A stretch of 64,000 bases of DNA. Origin: Streptococcus acidominimus. Lineage in GTDB: Bacteria; Bacillota; Bacilli; Lactobacillales; Streptococcaceae. Both the position numbers and the translations under genes were made by a program. The stretch is from contig NZ_MSJL01000006.1 in assembly GCF_001921825.1 (NCBI RefSeq), forward strand, positions 1 through 64,000, in the 5' to 3' direction. Positions 1-13,311 of this stretch are shown here, one piece after another; position 1 is the first letter of the stretch, and every line of letters starts with the position of its first letter. The notes beneath the pieces are model-generated. The model worked only from the letters and a program-made list of their open reading frames with translations. It was not told the DNA's origin and made no database searches.

Positions 1-41
1 TCATGGGCTTAGTGCGCCCAAAAATAGGAAAATAAGCAAAA

Positions 42-67
42 AGTAAGCTTCGAAAGCGAAGCTTACT
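42..67. repeat. Perfect 11-bp inverted repeat
   Basis: The arms AGTAAGCTTCG and its exact complement flank an AAAG loop. It lies in a gene-free stretch (1-192) that otherwise shows nothing recognisable. No T-run follows, so it is not a classical terminator. It resembles the small palindromic modules of the intergenic elements elsewhere in the window, but that link is inference. Confidence 0.5.
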
Positions 68-192
68 GGAATTAATGCTTACAAATAGGGCTTACTTAAC
101 AACTACTTGAAGTTTTTAGAGGTGCCCATTAAAATTCATGATGAAATGATCGGTACCTATTTTAATTCGAAATTTGTAAGTATTAGAGAACA

Positions 193-318
193 ATGATGTT
201 AGAATATTGTTTTGATATATTTTTAAAAGTTTTACCGATTATTTCTTGTATTGTAGTAGCCCAATTAGTTGTAAAAGCAAAAAATAAGCATTCAAAAGAG
301 AAAGAAGGGAAAAAGTAG
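193..318 (+). CDS. Small hydrophobic peptide, hypothetical (41 aa)
   Basis: The short ORF begins with two Met codons. The N-terminal half is hydrophobic (about residues 3-27, including LPIISCIVVAQLVV) and the C-terminal tail is strongly basic (KAKNKHSKEKEGKK). This is the general build of a single-span membrane peptide, of the kind seen in type I toxins and holin-like peptides. The ribosome binding site is weak (TTAGAGAACA). I recognise no specific family, and no antisense RNA was identified. The region between its stop and tyrS (319-575) holds only a hairpin. Confidence 0.3.
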   Translation: MMLEYCFDIFLKVLPIISCIVVAQLVVKAKNKHSKEKEGKK

Positions 319-454
319 AGGGCGGAACAAAAATTAGTTACGTCCAATGAATTTGATTTTTATTATCCTTTACATCTTAGGTTCGAGCTACAACGAGTAG
401 ATTAGTATTAAATAGTCTGGAAATAGACTATCGAAGATGTGAGCTTAGAAATGC

Positions 455-508
455 AAAAGCGAACAAGGCCTGTTTTCTGTTGTTCAGAAAGGTTACTTGT
501 TCGCTTTT
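455..508. terminator. Bidirectional hairpin terminator downstream of tyrS
   Basis: AAAAGCGAACAAG at 455-467 pairs exactly with CTTGTTCGCTTTT at 496-508. The A-run on one side and T-run on the other make it usable from both strands. It would end tyrS transcription on the minus strand and any transcript from the small ORF on the plus strand. Confidence 0.7.
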
Positions 509-575
509 AAGTTTCTAGGTGTAGGATGATGACTATTTCGCTATTAGGTTGCTGACATCTAAAGTGGTTTTAAAA

Positions 576-1835
576 TTAGTTAAATGTCACCACAAAATAC
601 TTTTTCTTTCCGCGGCGGATAACGGTCAATTCATTTTCGAGTTTATCTGCGTCTGTTAGTATATAGTCTAGGTCTTGTATGCGGTCGCCATTGATATAGA
701 TAGCGCCGTTTTGGACATCTTCACGGGCTTGGCGTTTTGAGTTGACCACACCTGCGGTGACAAGAAGTTCAACAATATTGAGGTTGTCATCTGCGGTCAC
801 TGTGTAATTTGGCACGCCACGAAGTCCTTGTTTTAGTTCTTTGACGGAAAGATTTTTGATATTCCCTGCAAAGAGCTGTTCGGTGATATTGAGCGCTTCT
901 TGGTAGGCTGTTTCACCGTGGACCAGGGTCACGACTTCCCGAGCGAGGATTTTTTGTGCTAGGCGCTCGTGCGGTGCTGCTTCAAATTGCTGGCGAATCT
1001 CTTCGATTTCTTCAAGTGGCAGGAAGGTGAAAATCTTTAAGAAGCGGATGGCATCTGCATCCATAATATTCATCCAGAATTGGTACATTTCATAAGGAGA
1101 TGTCTTATCAGCGTTGAGCCAAACGGCATTGCCTTCCGACTTTCCGAATTTTTTACCAGTCGCGTCGGTAATGAGGGGGACAGTAATGACATGTCCCGTC
1201 TTGTCGGCCTTGCGGCGGAGCAATTCTGTTCCAGCAGTCATATTTCCCCACTGATCACTTCCTCCAATTTGAAGGGTGACGTTGTGCAGGCGGTTGAGTT
1301 CGTAGAAGTCAAATCCCTGCATGATTTGGTAGGCAAATTCTGTGTAGGAAATCCCTGTGTCAATCCGCTTTTTAACAGACTCCTTGCTCATCATGTAGTT
1401 GACTGTGAAGTATTTTCCGACATCACGCAAGAAATCAATAAAGCTGATACTAGCAAACCAATCGTAGTTATTGGTCATGACAGCCTTGTTGTCACCATTT
1501 TCAAAATCGAGGAAACGCTCCAGTTGGGTTTGGATGCTTTTGACCCAGCTGTCAACGGTATCTTTTGTTTGTAGGCTACGTTCTGCATCTTTGAAAGACG
1601 GATCGCCGATCAAGCCAGTTGCGCCTCCCACAAGCGGGTACGGCTTATGGCCAGCTAGCTGCAAGTGACGGCAGACGAGGATGGGCACCAAATGTCCTAA
1701 GTGCAGGCTATCAGCAGTTGGATCGTAGCCTGAATAATAAGAGACTTGACCTTCTTCTAAGGCTTTTCGCAAAGCATCTTCATCTGTGGTTTGAAAGACC
1801 AAACCACGCTCTTTTAGCTCATCAAAAATGTGCAT
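576..1835 (-). CDS. tyrS: Tyrosine--tRNA ligase
   Basis: This class I aminoacyl-tRNA synthetase charges tRNA-Tyr with tyrosine in the cytoplasm. From the chosen start ([12 protein letters not shown]) it is 419 aa, the usual bacterial TyrRS length. Visible motifs are the HIGH-type HLGH at about residues 45-48, the KMSKS-type KFGKS near residue 230, and a C-terminal S4 RNA-binding domain ([13 protein letters not shown]). An upstream in-frame ATG exists at 1871, but AAGGAG lies just before 1835 and the family start matches 1835. It is transcribed divergently from pbp1b. The gap is too short for a T-box leader and none is seen. Confidence 0.96.
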   Translation of the reverse strand: MHIFDELKERGLVFQTTDEDALRKALEEGQVSYYSGYDPTADSLHLGHLVPILVCRHLQLAGHKPYPLVGGATGLIGDPSFKDAERSLQTKDTVDSWVKSIQTQLERFLDFENGDNKAVMTNNYDWFASISFIDFLRDVGKYFTVNYMMSKESVKKRIDTGISYTEFAYQIMQGFDFYELNRLHNVTLQIGGSDQWGNMTAGTELLRRKADKTGHVITVPLITDATGKKFGKSEGNAVWLNADKTSPYEMYQFWMNIMDADAIRFLKIFTFLPLEEIEEIRQQFEAAPHERLAQKILAREVVTLVHGETAYQEALNITEQLFAGNIKNLSVKELKQGLRGVPNYTVTADDNLNIVELLVTAGVVNSKRQAREDVQNGAIYINGDRIQDLDYILTDADKLENELTVIRRGKKKYFVVTFN

Positions 1836-1957
1836 GTCTCTTCTCCTTTTTAGTTTTTCATTGATTTCCATTGTATCATATTTTAAGGCAAACCGTGTAG
1901 GAAATTTTCGTCAAAATATAAAAAATATGATAAAATAGGGAGGATAAGGAGTTATCT
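1836..1957. promoter_or_regulatory. Divergent promoter region tyrS/pbp1b
   Basis: On the minus strand TGATACAAT (plus-strand 1870-1878) reads as an extended -10 for tyrS, about 35 nt before its start. On the plus strand TGATAAAAT near 1927-1935 is a possible extended -10 for pbp1b, followed by GGAGGATAAGGAG before its ATG. Neither has a clear -35. The assignment rests on hexamer inspection only. Confidence 0.4.
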
Positions 1958-4339
1958 ATGACGACTAAATTACCTAAGAAAAAGAAAGAGACGAGCAAAA
2001 TCGTTTCTTTGACAATCAGTGATATAGCTGGGATTGCTTTGAGAACCTTGAAACTATTAGTAGACTTTGGTGTTATTGTCATGTTTTTGTTGGGGGTCTT
2101 AGGGGCAGGTATCGGACTGGGCTATGTTGCTAGTCTTTTTGATAGTGTAACTGTACCGAACTCCACCGAATTGGTCAAACAAGTGACCGAAGTCAGTCGG
2201 ATTTCTAAAGTGGTGTATTCAGATGGCAGTCTGGTTTCGGAGATTAGTTCGGATTTGCTGCGGGCACCCGTAGGCAGTGATGCGATTTCTGATAATGTCA
2301 AGCAGGCGGTCATTGCGACAGAAGATGCGACCTTTGAAAGCCATAATGGTGTCGTTCCCAAGGCGGTTTTACGTGCGGCGCTTGGTTCGGCGGGTATCGG
2401 CTCCTCGAGCGGGGGTTCGACCTTGACCCAGCAGTTGATCAAGCAGCAGATCGTAGGGGATGCCCCTACCTTTAGCCGAAAGGCTAATGAAATCATCTCC
2501 GCTCTTGCTCTTGAGCGTGCGATGAGCAAGGAAGAGATTTTAACGGCCTATCTAAATGTTTCTCCTTTTGGGCGCAATCATCAAGGACGCAACATTGCTG
2601 GAATTGAGGAAGCAGCGCGTGGAATCTTTGGAAGATCAGCCAAAGATTTAACCGTACCACAAGCAGCCTTCATTGCTGGTTTGCCTCAAAGTCCGATTGT
2701 CTATTCGCCTTATACAGCGAGCGGTGGTTTTAAATCGGAAGAGGCTATGTCCTATGGGATTGAGCGTTCAAAAGACGTGTTGTACAACATGTATCGTTCG
2801 GGGTATATTAAGAAAGAGGACTACGAGGTCTACCTCGCCTACGATATTAAGAAAGATTTTATTGCGCCAGCTCCGATTTTAGAAGATACCAAGGATTACC
2901 TGTATTATGCGGTCTTGTCTGAGGCAGAAGATATCATGTATCGGCACTTGGTTAAGAGAGATCAAGTATCTGGACAGGATTTGAAAAATGATGAGACGGT
3001 GAAAGCCTATCAGGCATTGGCAAAGCAGAATATCAGCCAAGGTGGCTATACCATTACGACCACTGTCAATAAAAATATTTATAGCGCTATGCAGTCCGTT
3101 GTAGCCAATTATGGCGAGGTGCTAGATAGTGGTGGGGGGCTAGTCGAGACAGGAAGTGTCCTCCTCGACAATCGAACTGGAGCTATTTTAGGATTTGTGG
3201 GTGGTCGAGATTATAGCTCGAATCAGAACAATCACGCCCTTAATACCAAACGTTCTCCAGGATCAACCATTAAGCCATTTCTAGCTTATGGAGTCGCTAT
3301 TGACCAGGGGCTACTAGGATCTGCCAGCGTTCTGTCCAACTATCCGACTACCTTCTCTGATGGAACACCGATCATGCATGGAGCCAGCCGAGGTACAGGG
3401 ATGATGACCTTACAAAGCGCCTTGAATGCATCAGCGAATATCCCTGCCTTCTGGACCTACAAAATGTTGCGAAATGCAGGGGTAGATGTCAAATCCTATA
3501 TGGATAAGATGAAGTACCCTATTGACTTGTACGACATTGAAAGTCTCCCATTGGGGGGTGGAGCTGAAACGACGGTTGTTAGCAATACAAATGCTTACCA
3601 GACCCTTGCCAATGGTGGTGTCTACAATGAAAATTATATCGTAGAGAAAATTACTGCCCATGATGGAACGGTGATCTATCAGCATGAGGCAAAACCTGTG
3701 CAGGTCTATTCTAAGGCGACCTCTAGTATCATGATGATGTTATTGAGAGAGGCCTTGGCATCTGGAGAGACTTCAACCTTCTCAGGACGCTTAGCAGCGA
3801 TCAATCCTCAGGCAGCTGCCAGTGACTTGGTTGGGAAAACGGGAACCAGTAATGATACGGCAGATGTGTGGCTCATGTTGGCAACTCCTCAAATCACCTT
3901 GGGAACTTGGGCAGGTCATGATGACAATACTGGCATGGAATTTCTAACAGGCTATAACAATAATGCAGCCTATGTGGCTTATTTGACGAGTGCCATCTAT
4001 GAGGTGAGTCCCGAGTTATTCGAGAAACGCTTCCAGTTGGATGATAGCGTGATTGCTTCAAGTGTCCTAGCTGCCACTGGTGCAAGACCTGGTAGCGTTC
4101 AGGTAAACGGTGTATCCATTACCCTAGGAGGTCCAATGACGACAAGCTATTGGGCGAAGAATGGAGCGCCTGTTACCGACTATCGGTTTATGATTGGTGG
4201 GACGGATGGTGATTATGCAAGAGCATGGAGCACCTTGCTTCCTCCAGAGCCGCCTAAACTAGAACCGAAATCCTCGTCCAGTAACAGTTCATCATCTTCC
4301 GATACAAAACCGTCTTCAAGTAGCGAATCCAGTCGCTAA
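1958..4339 (+). CDS. pbp1b: Penicillin-binding protein 1B, bifunctional class A PBP
   Basis: This membrane-bound enzyme polymerises and cross-links peptidoglycan. It is 793 aa. A basic cytoplasmic N-terminus is followed by one membrane segment (about residues 36-60). The GT51 glycosyltransferase domain carries the catalytic EDATFESHNG at about 122-131 and GGSTLTQQ at about 152-159. The transpeptidase domain shows SPGSTIKP (serine near 436), the SxN-type SANIPAFW and KTGTSND near 627. The tail is a Ser-rich low-complexity stretch with a few Lys, Pro and Glu. The start is supported by AAGGAG 8 nt upstream. The order tyrS (divergent), pbp1b, rpoB is typical of streptococci. Confidence 0.93.
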   Translation: MTTKLPKKKKETSKIVSLTISDIAGIALRTLKLLVDFGVIVMFLLGVLGAGIGLGYVASLFDSVTVPNSTELVKQVTEVSRISKVVYSDGSLVSEISSDLLRAPVGSDAISDNVKQAVIATEDATFESHNGVVPKAVLRAALGSAGIGSSSGGSTLTQQLIKQQIVGDAPTFSRKANEIISALALERAMSKEEILTAYLNVSPFGRNHQGRNIAGIEEAARGIFGRSAKDLTVPQAAFIAGLPQSPIVYSPYTASGGFKSEEAMSYGIERSKDVLYNMYRSGYIKKEDYEVYLAYDIKKDFIAPAPILEDTKDYLYYAVLSEAEDIMYRHLVKRDQVSGQDLKNDETVKAYQALAKQNISQGGYTITTTVNKNIYSAMQSVVANYGEVLDSGGGLVETGSVLLDNRTGAILGFVGGRDYSSNQNNHALNTKRSPGSTIKPFLAYGVAIDQGLLGSASVLSNYPTTFSDGTPIMHGASRGTGMMTLQSALNASANIPAFWTYKMLRNAGVDVKSYMDKMKYPIDLYDIESLPLGGGAETTVVSNTNAYQTLANGGVYNENYIVEKITAHDGTVIYQHEAKPVQVYSKATSSIMMMLLREALASGETSTFSGRLAAINPQAAASDLVGKTGTSNDTADVWLMLATPQITLGTWAGHDDNTGMEFLTGYNNNAAYVAYLTSAIYEVSPELFEKRFQLDDSVIASSVLAATGARPGSVQVNGVSITLGGPMTTSYWAKNGAPVTDYRFMIGGTDGDYARAWSTLLPPEPPKLEPKSSSSNSSSSSDTKPSSSSESSR

Positions 4340-4355
4340 TCTATTTGTGAATGAT

Positions 4356-4385
4356 GGGAGCTAGCCACTCGCTAGCTCCCATTTT
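4356..4385 (+). terminator. Terminator after pbp1b
   Basis: A 10-bp perfect stem GGGAGCTAGC / GCTAGCTCCC with a 5-nt loop is followed by ATTTTC, 16 nt after the pbp1b stop. Confidence 0.8.
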
Positions 4386-4700
4386 CTTTATAGAATGATT
4401 GCTTAGCCTATACTCAAGGAAAAAACAAAATGGAACAGTAGGCAAGGAAGCCAGCACGACAAAGAGGCATCTATTGAAATGATACTGGAAATGCAAAAGG
4501 GCTAGTGTCAGTGGTTATAAAAAGGTTTTAATCTACATTTGTCATTAGTCCATGCAACTTTTACAATCTGTGCAGGGAATTTGTTTTTGGAGAAGACAGT
4601 CAGCTATTGCGGAAGTATTTTGAAAAATGTTGGTCCTTGTGCTGTTTGTCGTTTGTCGTGAAAAAAGCTGAATAGGTGTCGTGAAAGAAAGTTGAAAGTC

Positions 4701-4729
4701 TTGAAAAATCGTGAGAAATAGGGTATAAT
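4701..4729 (+). promoter_or_regulatory. Promoter of rpoBC
   Basis: TTGAAA (4701-4706) and TATAAT (4724-4729) are 17 bp apart, a near-consensus sigma-A promoter. Transcription would start about 4736 and give a leader of about 215 nt before the chosen rpoB start. The preceding gap (4400-4700) shows no gene. Confidence 0.75.
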
Positions 4730-4785
4730 AAGGGCATAGTATTTGTCGTGCGTCTTGTTTGAAATATTGTCCAGACAAGGCTTAC

Positions 4786-4831
4786 AGCAGTTAAATCATA
4801 CTTGGTTAAGGAAGATTTAACTGCTCTTTTT
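4786..4831 (+). promoter_or_regulatory. Attenuator-like hairpin in the rpoB leader
   Basis: AGCAGTTAAATC (4786-4797) pairs perfectly with GATTTAACTGCT (4814-4825) and is followed by CTTTTT. This 12-bp stem plus T-run is a classical intrinsic terminator placed between the strong promoter and rpoB, so read-through must be regulated or partial. A weaker upstream pairing (CTTGT/ACAAG around 4754-4780) could be part of the leader fold. Confidence 0.6.
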
Positions 4832-4951
4832 GTGCTTATTTTTAGTGTTTTTTAGGAAATGTCATTTATTCTTAAAGATTCTAAAAATTCAGACAAAACG
4901 ACAGTGTGGTCTGAACAATTAGACCTAGAGAAAAAAGAAGGAGCTAAAAAC

Positions 4952-7900
4952 TTGGCAGGACATGAAGTTCAGTACGGCAAGCACCGTACCCGTCGTAGTT
5001 TTTCAAGAATCAAAGAAGTTCTTGATTTACCAAATTTGATTGAAATTCAAACTGACTCATTCAAAGAATTCTTGGATCACGGTCTCAAAGAAGTTTTTGA
5101 AGATGTACTTCCAGTATCCAACTTTACAGATACAATGGAGTTGGAGTTCGTTGGTTATGAATTGAAAGAACCAAAGTATACCCTAGAAGAAGCGCGTATT
5201 CATGATGCGAGTTATTCAGCACCAATCTTTGTGACTTTCCGCTTGATTAACAAGGAAACAGGCGAAATTAAGACACAGGAAGTGTTCTTTGGTGAGTTTC
5301 CAATCATGACTGAAATGGGAACCTTTATCATCAATGGTGGTGAGCGGATTATCGTTAGCCAGCTCGTGCGTTCGCCGGGAGTTTACTTCAATGATAAGGT
5401 TGACAAGAATGGTAAGATCGGCTATGGTTCAACCATTATCCCAAACCGTGGTGCATGGTTAGAGCTTGAGACGGATTCAAAAGATATTGCTTATACACGG
5501 ATTGACCGCACCCGTAAAATTCCTTTTACAACCCTTGTTCGTGCCCTTGGATTTTCAGGTGATGATGAAATCTTTGACATCTTTGGTGATAGTGAATTGG
5601 TACGCAATACCATTGAAAAAGATATTCATAAAAATCCGGCGGATTCACGTACGGATGAAGCCCTCAAGGAAATCTATGAGCGCCTGCGTCCGGGAGAGCC
5701 TAAGACGGCAGAAAGCTCACGTAGCTTATTGACGGCTCGTTTCTTTGATCCACGCCGCTATGATTTGGCGCCTGTTGGTCGTTATAAGATTAACAAAAAA
5801 TTGAACCTTCGTACACGCTTGCTCAATCAAACCCTAGCAGAGCATGTGATCAATGGTGAAACAGGTGAGATTGTCCTTGAAGCAGGAACAGTCTTGAACC
5901 GTGCGATCCTTGAGTCACTCGAAGATCAATTCGATGAGTTGAACTTGGTGGAATACAGCCCCAATGACGCAGCGGTTGTGGTAGAGCCAGTCTTGCTTCA
6001 GAAGTTCAAGATTGTGGCACCGACAGACCCAGACCGTGTCGTAACCGTTATTGGGAATGCTAATCCGGCAGAAAATATTCGGACGATTACACCAGCAGAT
6101 ATCTTGGCGGAAATGAGCTACTTCCTCAACCTTGCAGAAGGTCTTGGTAGAGTTGATGATATTGACCACCTTGGAAATCGTCGGATTCGTGCGGTGGGTG
6201 AGTTGCTTGCGAACCAAGTCCGCATTGGTTTGACGCGGATGGAGCGCAATCTCCGTGAGCGCATGAGCGTGCAGGACAACGAAGTGTTGACACCACAACA
6301 AATTATCAATATCCGTCCTGTAACCGCAGCGATTAAAGAATTTTTTGGTTCTTCCCAGTTATCTCAGTTCATGGATCAGCACAATCCCTTGTCAGAATTG
6401 TCCCACAAGCGCCGTCTATCTGCCTTAGGACCTGGTGGTTTGACGCGTGACCGTGCGGGATACGAAGTGCGTGACGTGCATTACACTCACTATGGACGGA
6501 TGTGTCCGATTGAAACGCCTGAGGGACCAAATATCGGTTTGATCAACAACTTGTCTTCTTATGGACATTTGAACAAGTATGGGTTCATCCAGACACCTTA
6601 CCGTAAGGTTGATCGTGCGACAGGGATCGTAACCAATGAAATCGTCTGGCTAACTGCTGATGAAGAAGATGCCTATATCGTGGCACAGTCTACTTCTCCG
6701 CTTGATGAAAACAACCGTTTTGTAGACAAGATTGTCATGGGACGCCACCAAGGGAATAACCAAGAATTTCCAGCAGAATCTGCTGATTTTATGGACGTAT
6801 CACCTAAGCAGGTAGTTGCCGTTGCGACAGCATGTATTCCTTTCCTTGAAAACGACGACTCCAACCGTGCCCTCATGGGTGCCAACATGCAGCGTCAGGC
6901 TGTTCCATTGATTGATCCAAAAGCTCCTTATGTGGGAACTGGTATGGAATATCAAGCAGCACACGATTCAGGGGCGGCAGTTATTGCCCAGCATGACGGA
7001 AAGGTCACATACGCAGATGCAGATAAGGTAGAAGTGCGTCGTGAGGACGGTTCACTAGATGTCTACCATATCCAAAAATTCCGTCGCTCAAACTCTGGTA
7101 CGGCATACAACCAGCGTACCCTTGTTAAGTTGGGTGATATCGTTGAAAAAGGTGACTTTATCGCGGACGGTCCTTCTATGGAAAATGGAGAAATGGCGCT
7201 TGGTCAGAACCCGATTGTTGCCTACATGACATGGGAAGGGTACAACTTCGAGGATGCGGTTATCATGAGTGAACGCTTGGTGAAAGATGATGTCTACACT
7301 TCTGTTCACTTGGAAGAATATGAGTCAGAAACGCGCGATACTAAGTTAGGCCCTGAAGAAATTACGCGCGAAATTCCAAACGTTGGTGAAGATGCTCTGA
7401 AAGACCTAGATGAAATGGGGATCATCCGTATTGGTGCGGAAGTAAAAGAGGGTGACATTCTGGTTGGTAAAGTGACTCCAAAGGGTGAGAAAGACTTATC
7501 AGCAGAAGAGCGCCTCCTCCATGCGATCTTTGGTGATAAATCTCGCGAAGTTCGGGATACCTCACTTCGAGTGCCTCACGGTGCTGATGGTGTCGTTCGT
7601 GATGTGAAAATCTTTACCCGTGCAAATGGTGATGAGTTGCAATCTGGTGTCAATATGCTGGTTCGTGTCTACATTGCTCAAAAACGTAAGATTAAGGTTG
7701 GAGATAAGATGGCGGGACGCCATGGAAACAAAGGGGTTGTCTCTCGTATTGTACCGGTAGAAGACATGCCTTACCTTCCAGATGGTACACCAGTTGATAT
7801 CATGTTGAACCCACTTGGGGTACCATCTCGGATGAATATCGGACAGGTTATGGAGCTTCACCTTGGAATGGCTGCCCGTAACTTGGGTATCCATATTGCA

Positions 7901-8515
7901 ACACCAGTCTTTGATGGAGCAAGTTCAGAAGATCTCTGGTCAACCGTTAAAGAGGCTGGTATGGATAGTGATGCTAAGACGATTCTCTATGATGGTCGTA
8001 CGGGTGAACCGTTTGATAACCGTGTATCTGTTGGGGTCATGTACATGATTAAACTCCACCACATGGTTGATGACAAACTTCACGCGCGTTCTGTCGGACC
8101 TTACTCACTCGTTACCCAGCAACCGCTTGGAGGTAAGGCGCAGTTTGGTGGACAGCGTTTTGGTGAAATGGAGGTCTGGGCACTGGAAGCCTACGGTGCT
8201 TCAAACGTTCTTCAAGAAATCTTGACCTACAAGTCAGATGATGTCAATGGTCGTTTGAAAGCCTATGAAGCAATTACCAAAGGAAAACCAATTCCAAAAC
8301 CGGGTGTACCAGAATCATTCCGCGTCTTGGTTAAAGAATTGCAATCACTTGGTCTTGACATGCGTGTCCTTGATGAAGATGATCAAGAAGTAGAACTTCG
8401 TGACCTTGATGAGGGCGAAGATGATGACATCATCCACGTAGATGATTTAGAAAAAGCGCGTGCAAAGGCCGCAGCTGATGCAGCGGCAGCATTTGCAGCC
8501 GAATCAGAAGAATAA
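4952..8515 (+). CDS. rpoB: DNA-directed RNA polymerase subunit beta
   Basis: The beta subunit of the core RNA polymerase. I place the start at TTG 4952 ([17 protein letters not shown]), which has AAGGAG 8 nt upstream and gives 1187 aa, matching streptococcal RpoB. The frame stays open back to ATG 4859 (31 extra residues), but that N-terminus is not typical of the family. The rifampicin pocket reads [20 protein letters not shown] (DNA about 6355-6414), the susceptible type. The C-terminus is acidic then Ala-rich. A 71-bp gap with a GAAACAGGA/TTCCTGTTTC hairpin (8524-8546) separates it from rpoC, and the two are presumably co-transcribed. Confidence 0.95.
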   Translation: MAGHEVQYGKHRTRRSFSRIKEVLDLPNLIEIQTDSFKEFLDHGLKEVFEDVLPVSNFTDTMELEFVGYELKEPKYTLEEARIHDASYSAPIFVTFRLINKETGEIKTQEVFFGEFPIMTEMGTFIINGGERIIVSQLVRSPGVYFNDKVDKNGKIGYGSTIIPNRGAWLELETDSKDIAYTRIDRTRKIPFTTLVRALGFSGDDEIFDIFGDSELVRNTIEKDIHKNPADSRTDEALKEIYERLRPGEPKTAESSRSLLTARFFDPRRYDLAPVGRYKINKKLNLRTRLLNQTLAEHVINGETGEIVLEAGTVLNRAILESLEDQFDELNLVEYSPNDAAVVVEPVLLQKFKIVAPTDPDRVVTVIGNANPAENIRTITPADILAEMSYFLNLAEGLGRVDDIDHLGNRRIRAVGELLANQVRIGLTRMERNLRERMSVQDNEVLTPQQIINIRPVTAAIKEFFGSSQLSQFMDQHNPLSELSHKRRLSALGPGGLTRDRAGYEVRDVHYTHYGRMCPIETPEGPNIGLINNLSSYGHLNKYGFIQTPYRKVDRATGIVTNEIVWLTADEEDAYIVAQSTSPLDENNRFVDKIVMGRHQGNNQEFPAESADFMDVSPKQVVAVATACIPFLENDDSNRALMGANMQRQAVPLIDPKAPYVGTGMEYQAAHDSGAAVIAQHDGKVTYADADKVEVRREDGSLDVYHIQKFRRSNSGTAYNQRTLVKLGDIVEKGDFIADGPSMENGEMALGQNPIVAYMTWEGYNFEDAVIMSERLVKDDVYTSVHLEEYESETRDTKLGPEEITREIPNVGEDALKDLDEMGIIRIGAEVKEGDILVGKVTPKGEKDLSAEERLLHAIFGDKSREVRDTSLRVPHGADGVVRDVKIFTRANGDELQSGVNMLVRVYIAQKRKIKVGDKMAGRHGNKGVVSRIVPVEDMPYLPDGTPVDIMLNPLGVPSRMNIGQVMELHLGMAARNLGIHIATPVFDGASSEDLWSTVKEAGMDSDAKTILYDGRTGEPFDNRVSVGVMYMIKLHHMVDDKLHARSVGPYSLVTQQPLGGKAQFGGQRFGEMEVWALEAYGASNVLQEILTYKSDDVNGRLKAYEAITKGKPIPKPGVPESFRVLVKELQSLGLDMRVLDEDDQEVELRDLDEGEDDDIIHVDDLEKARAKAAADAAAAFAAESEE

Positions 8516-8586
8516 GGATGAGTGGAAACAGGAGCCTTCCTGTTTCTGGCTGATTCTCTTGTTAGAAATGAAGAAAGGGATTATTA

Positions 8587-12211
<3,625 letters not shown>

Positions 12212-12216
<5 letters not shown>

Positions 12217-12484
12217 TCTTTAGTTTATCTTTTATTACTTCGTTAACTCGTCTTGTATAATTGAACTTGAGCTACAACTCACTGACAAAAAGATAAATAC
12301 TCCTAGAAGCCAAAGCTTCTTCGTTGTATTTCCTATTTTGTCTAGGAGTTGCTTAACGCTCTCGTATCTTGAGCTGTACTATTGAGAAAAGTTACACTTT
12401 TCTTATCTATCGCTTGTCTAGTTATCAACTAGACAACTACCTGCGACTCGTTGCCTAGTATTAGAAGTAAACTAAATAACTATA
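12212..12484 (+). repeat. Composite palindromic intergenic element, copy 1 (273 bp)
   Basis: The element is bounded by TATAGTCTTTAGTTTA at the left and the inverted GTAAACTAAATAACTATA at the right. Inside are short palindromes including TTGTCTAGTT/AACTAGACAA with a 3-nt loop (12414-12436), GAGAAAAGT/ACTTTTCTT and CTTCTTCG-rich modules. Nearly the same block occurs inverted at 20702-21090 and direct at 31533-31864. The left repeat overlaps the rpoC stop. No coding potential or transposase is present, so it looks like a non-autonomous MITE or BOX-like element. Confidence 0.8.
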
Positions 12485-12498
12485 ACAGAATAATAATG

Positions 12499-12529
12499 AA
12501 AAGAGGGTGGCTTTGTCAGCCCCCTTTTT
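12499..12529 (+). terminator. Terminator of the rpoBC unit
   Basis: The GAGGGTGGCT / AGCCCCCTTTTT stem has a TTGTC loop and a T-run. It lies beyond the 273-bp element, so the element apparently inserted between rpoC and its original terminator. Confidence 0.7.
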
Positions 12530-12608
12530 ATGAACAAATTTCACAAGCCAAATCTTTTTCTCCTTTTTGAAAATCCGCTATAATATTGGACATAGAGGAG
12601 TATCAGAG

Positions 12609-12965
12609 ATGTATCAAGTCATTAGAATGTATGGTGATTTTGAACCATGGTGGTTCTTAGATGGCTGGGAAGAACATATCACCAGCAATAAAGAGTATGA
12701 TAGTTATGAAGAGGCTTTGCAAGATTACAAACGCCAATGGGTGTACTTGTCGGAACAATTTCCAATGAAGAAAAGTCGGGGTGGTTTGATGGTGGCTTTC
12801 TGGACTCCAGAGGATCGCTATTGGTGCGACGAATGTGATGAGTATTTGCAGCACTACCATTCCCTAATCCTCATAGAAGCCAAGGAAAATTTGCCCGCAG
12901 GCTTGCAACGCAAAGCTAAGGGACGAAGACCACGTTTTTGCAAAATGAAAAATAAGATTTCATAG
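12609..12965 (+). CDS. DUF1033 family protein
   Basis: A 118-aa protein starting MYQVIRMYGDFEPWWFLDGW, with AGAGGAG upstream of ATG 12609. An earlier in-frame start at 12567 has no ribosome binding site. It is rich in Trp and Tyr, has a YWCDECDEY cysteine pair and a basic tail (KAKGRRPRF). The family is of unknown function. In streptococci of this group it sits just upstream of the comG operon, as here. A TATAAT lies near 12581. It ends before its own terminator, so it is not co-transcribed with comGA. Confidence 0.8.
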   Translation: MYQVIRMYGDFEPWWFLDGWEEHITSNKEYDSYEEALQDYKRQWVYLSEQFPMKKSRGGLMVAFWTPEDRYWCDECDEYLQHYHSLILIEAKENLPAGLQRKAKGRRPRFCKMKNKIS

Positions 12966-12969
12966 AAAG

Positions 12970-12994
12970 ATCGGTATATTTTGCCGATTTTTTT
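12970..12994 (+). terminator. Terminator after the DUF1033 gene
   Basis: ATCGG (12970-12974) pairs with CCGAT (12984-12988), followed by a run of seven T. Confidence 0.6.
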
Positions 12995-13019
12995 ATTTAT
13001 ACTCTATAAAAATCAACAT

Positions 13020-13240
13020 CTGGAACTGGCTAAAGCTGAAACAGTTATGTCCCAAAGGGGGTCACACTTGACACGAGTTTCACTCGTTTTATTTCCGACC
13101 TTCCCCAGTCAATTCCTAGACTGTTTGACACGAGTTTCACTCGTTCTATCTTGTTTTAAGGGAACCGGCTAAAAAGCTCCACTGGAGCTTTTTACTCAGC
13201 AAGGCGAGTTAACGATGTCAGATTTTGAGCTTTGACGAGT
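13020..13240. repeat. Module-only intergenic element, copy 2
   Basis: This gene-free stretch carries modules shared with elements at 58052, 60749 and the end of the window. The hairpin unit GACACGAGTTTCACTCGTT appears twice (13074 and 13127 regions). A CCTAGACTGTTTGACACG segment and the unit TTTTAAGGGAACCGGCT with AAAAGCTCC/GGAGCTTTTT are also present. No terminal TATAG repeats were found, so it may be a deleted or recombined copy. It lies just upstream of the comGA promoter. Confidence 0.55.
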
Positions 13241-13284
13241 ATTATTCAGAAAAAATTTAAAAATTTTAAAAAAATAAAACTATT

Positions 13285-13292
13285 TACGAATA
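13285..13292 (+). promoter_or_regulatory. SigX (ComX) box of the comG operon
   Basis: TACGAATA, the canonical streptococcal SigX recognition octamer, lies 20 nt before the comGA start in an AT-rich context. It predicts transcription of the whole comG operon only during competence. Confidence 0.85.
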
Positions 13293-13311
13293 AAGGAAGT
13301 GAGGGGGAAAT

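Noticed and set aside
4859-4951. Longer RpoB N-terminus from ATG 4859
   Set aside because: The 31 extra residues do not match streptococcal RpoB, and AAGGAG sits at the right distance from the TTG at 4952.
12981-13172. 63-codon ORF over the module element at 13020
   Set aside because: Repeats the TRVSLVL phrase because the DNA module is duplicated; no start signal.
13020-13240. CRISPR-like repeats (repeated GACACGAGTTTCACTCG)
   Set aside because: Only two copies at irregular spacing, with the units scattered elsewhere in intergenic elements; no cas genes.
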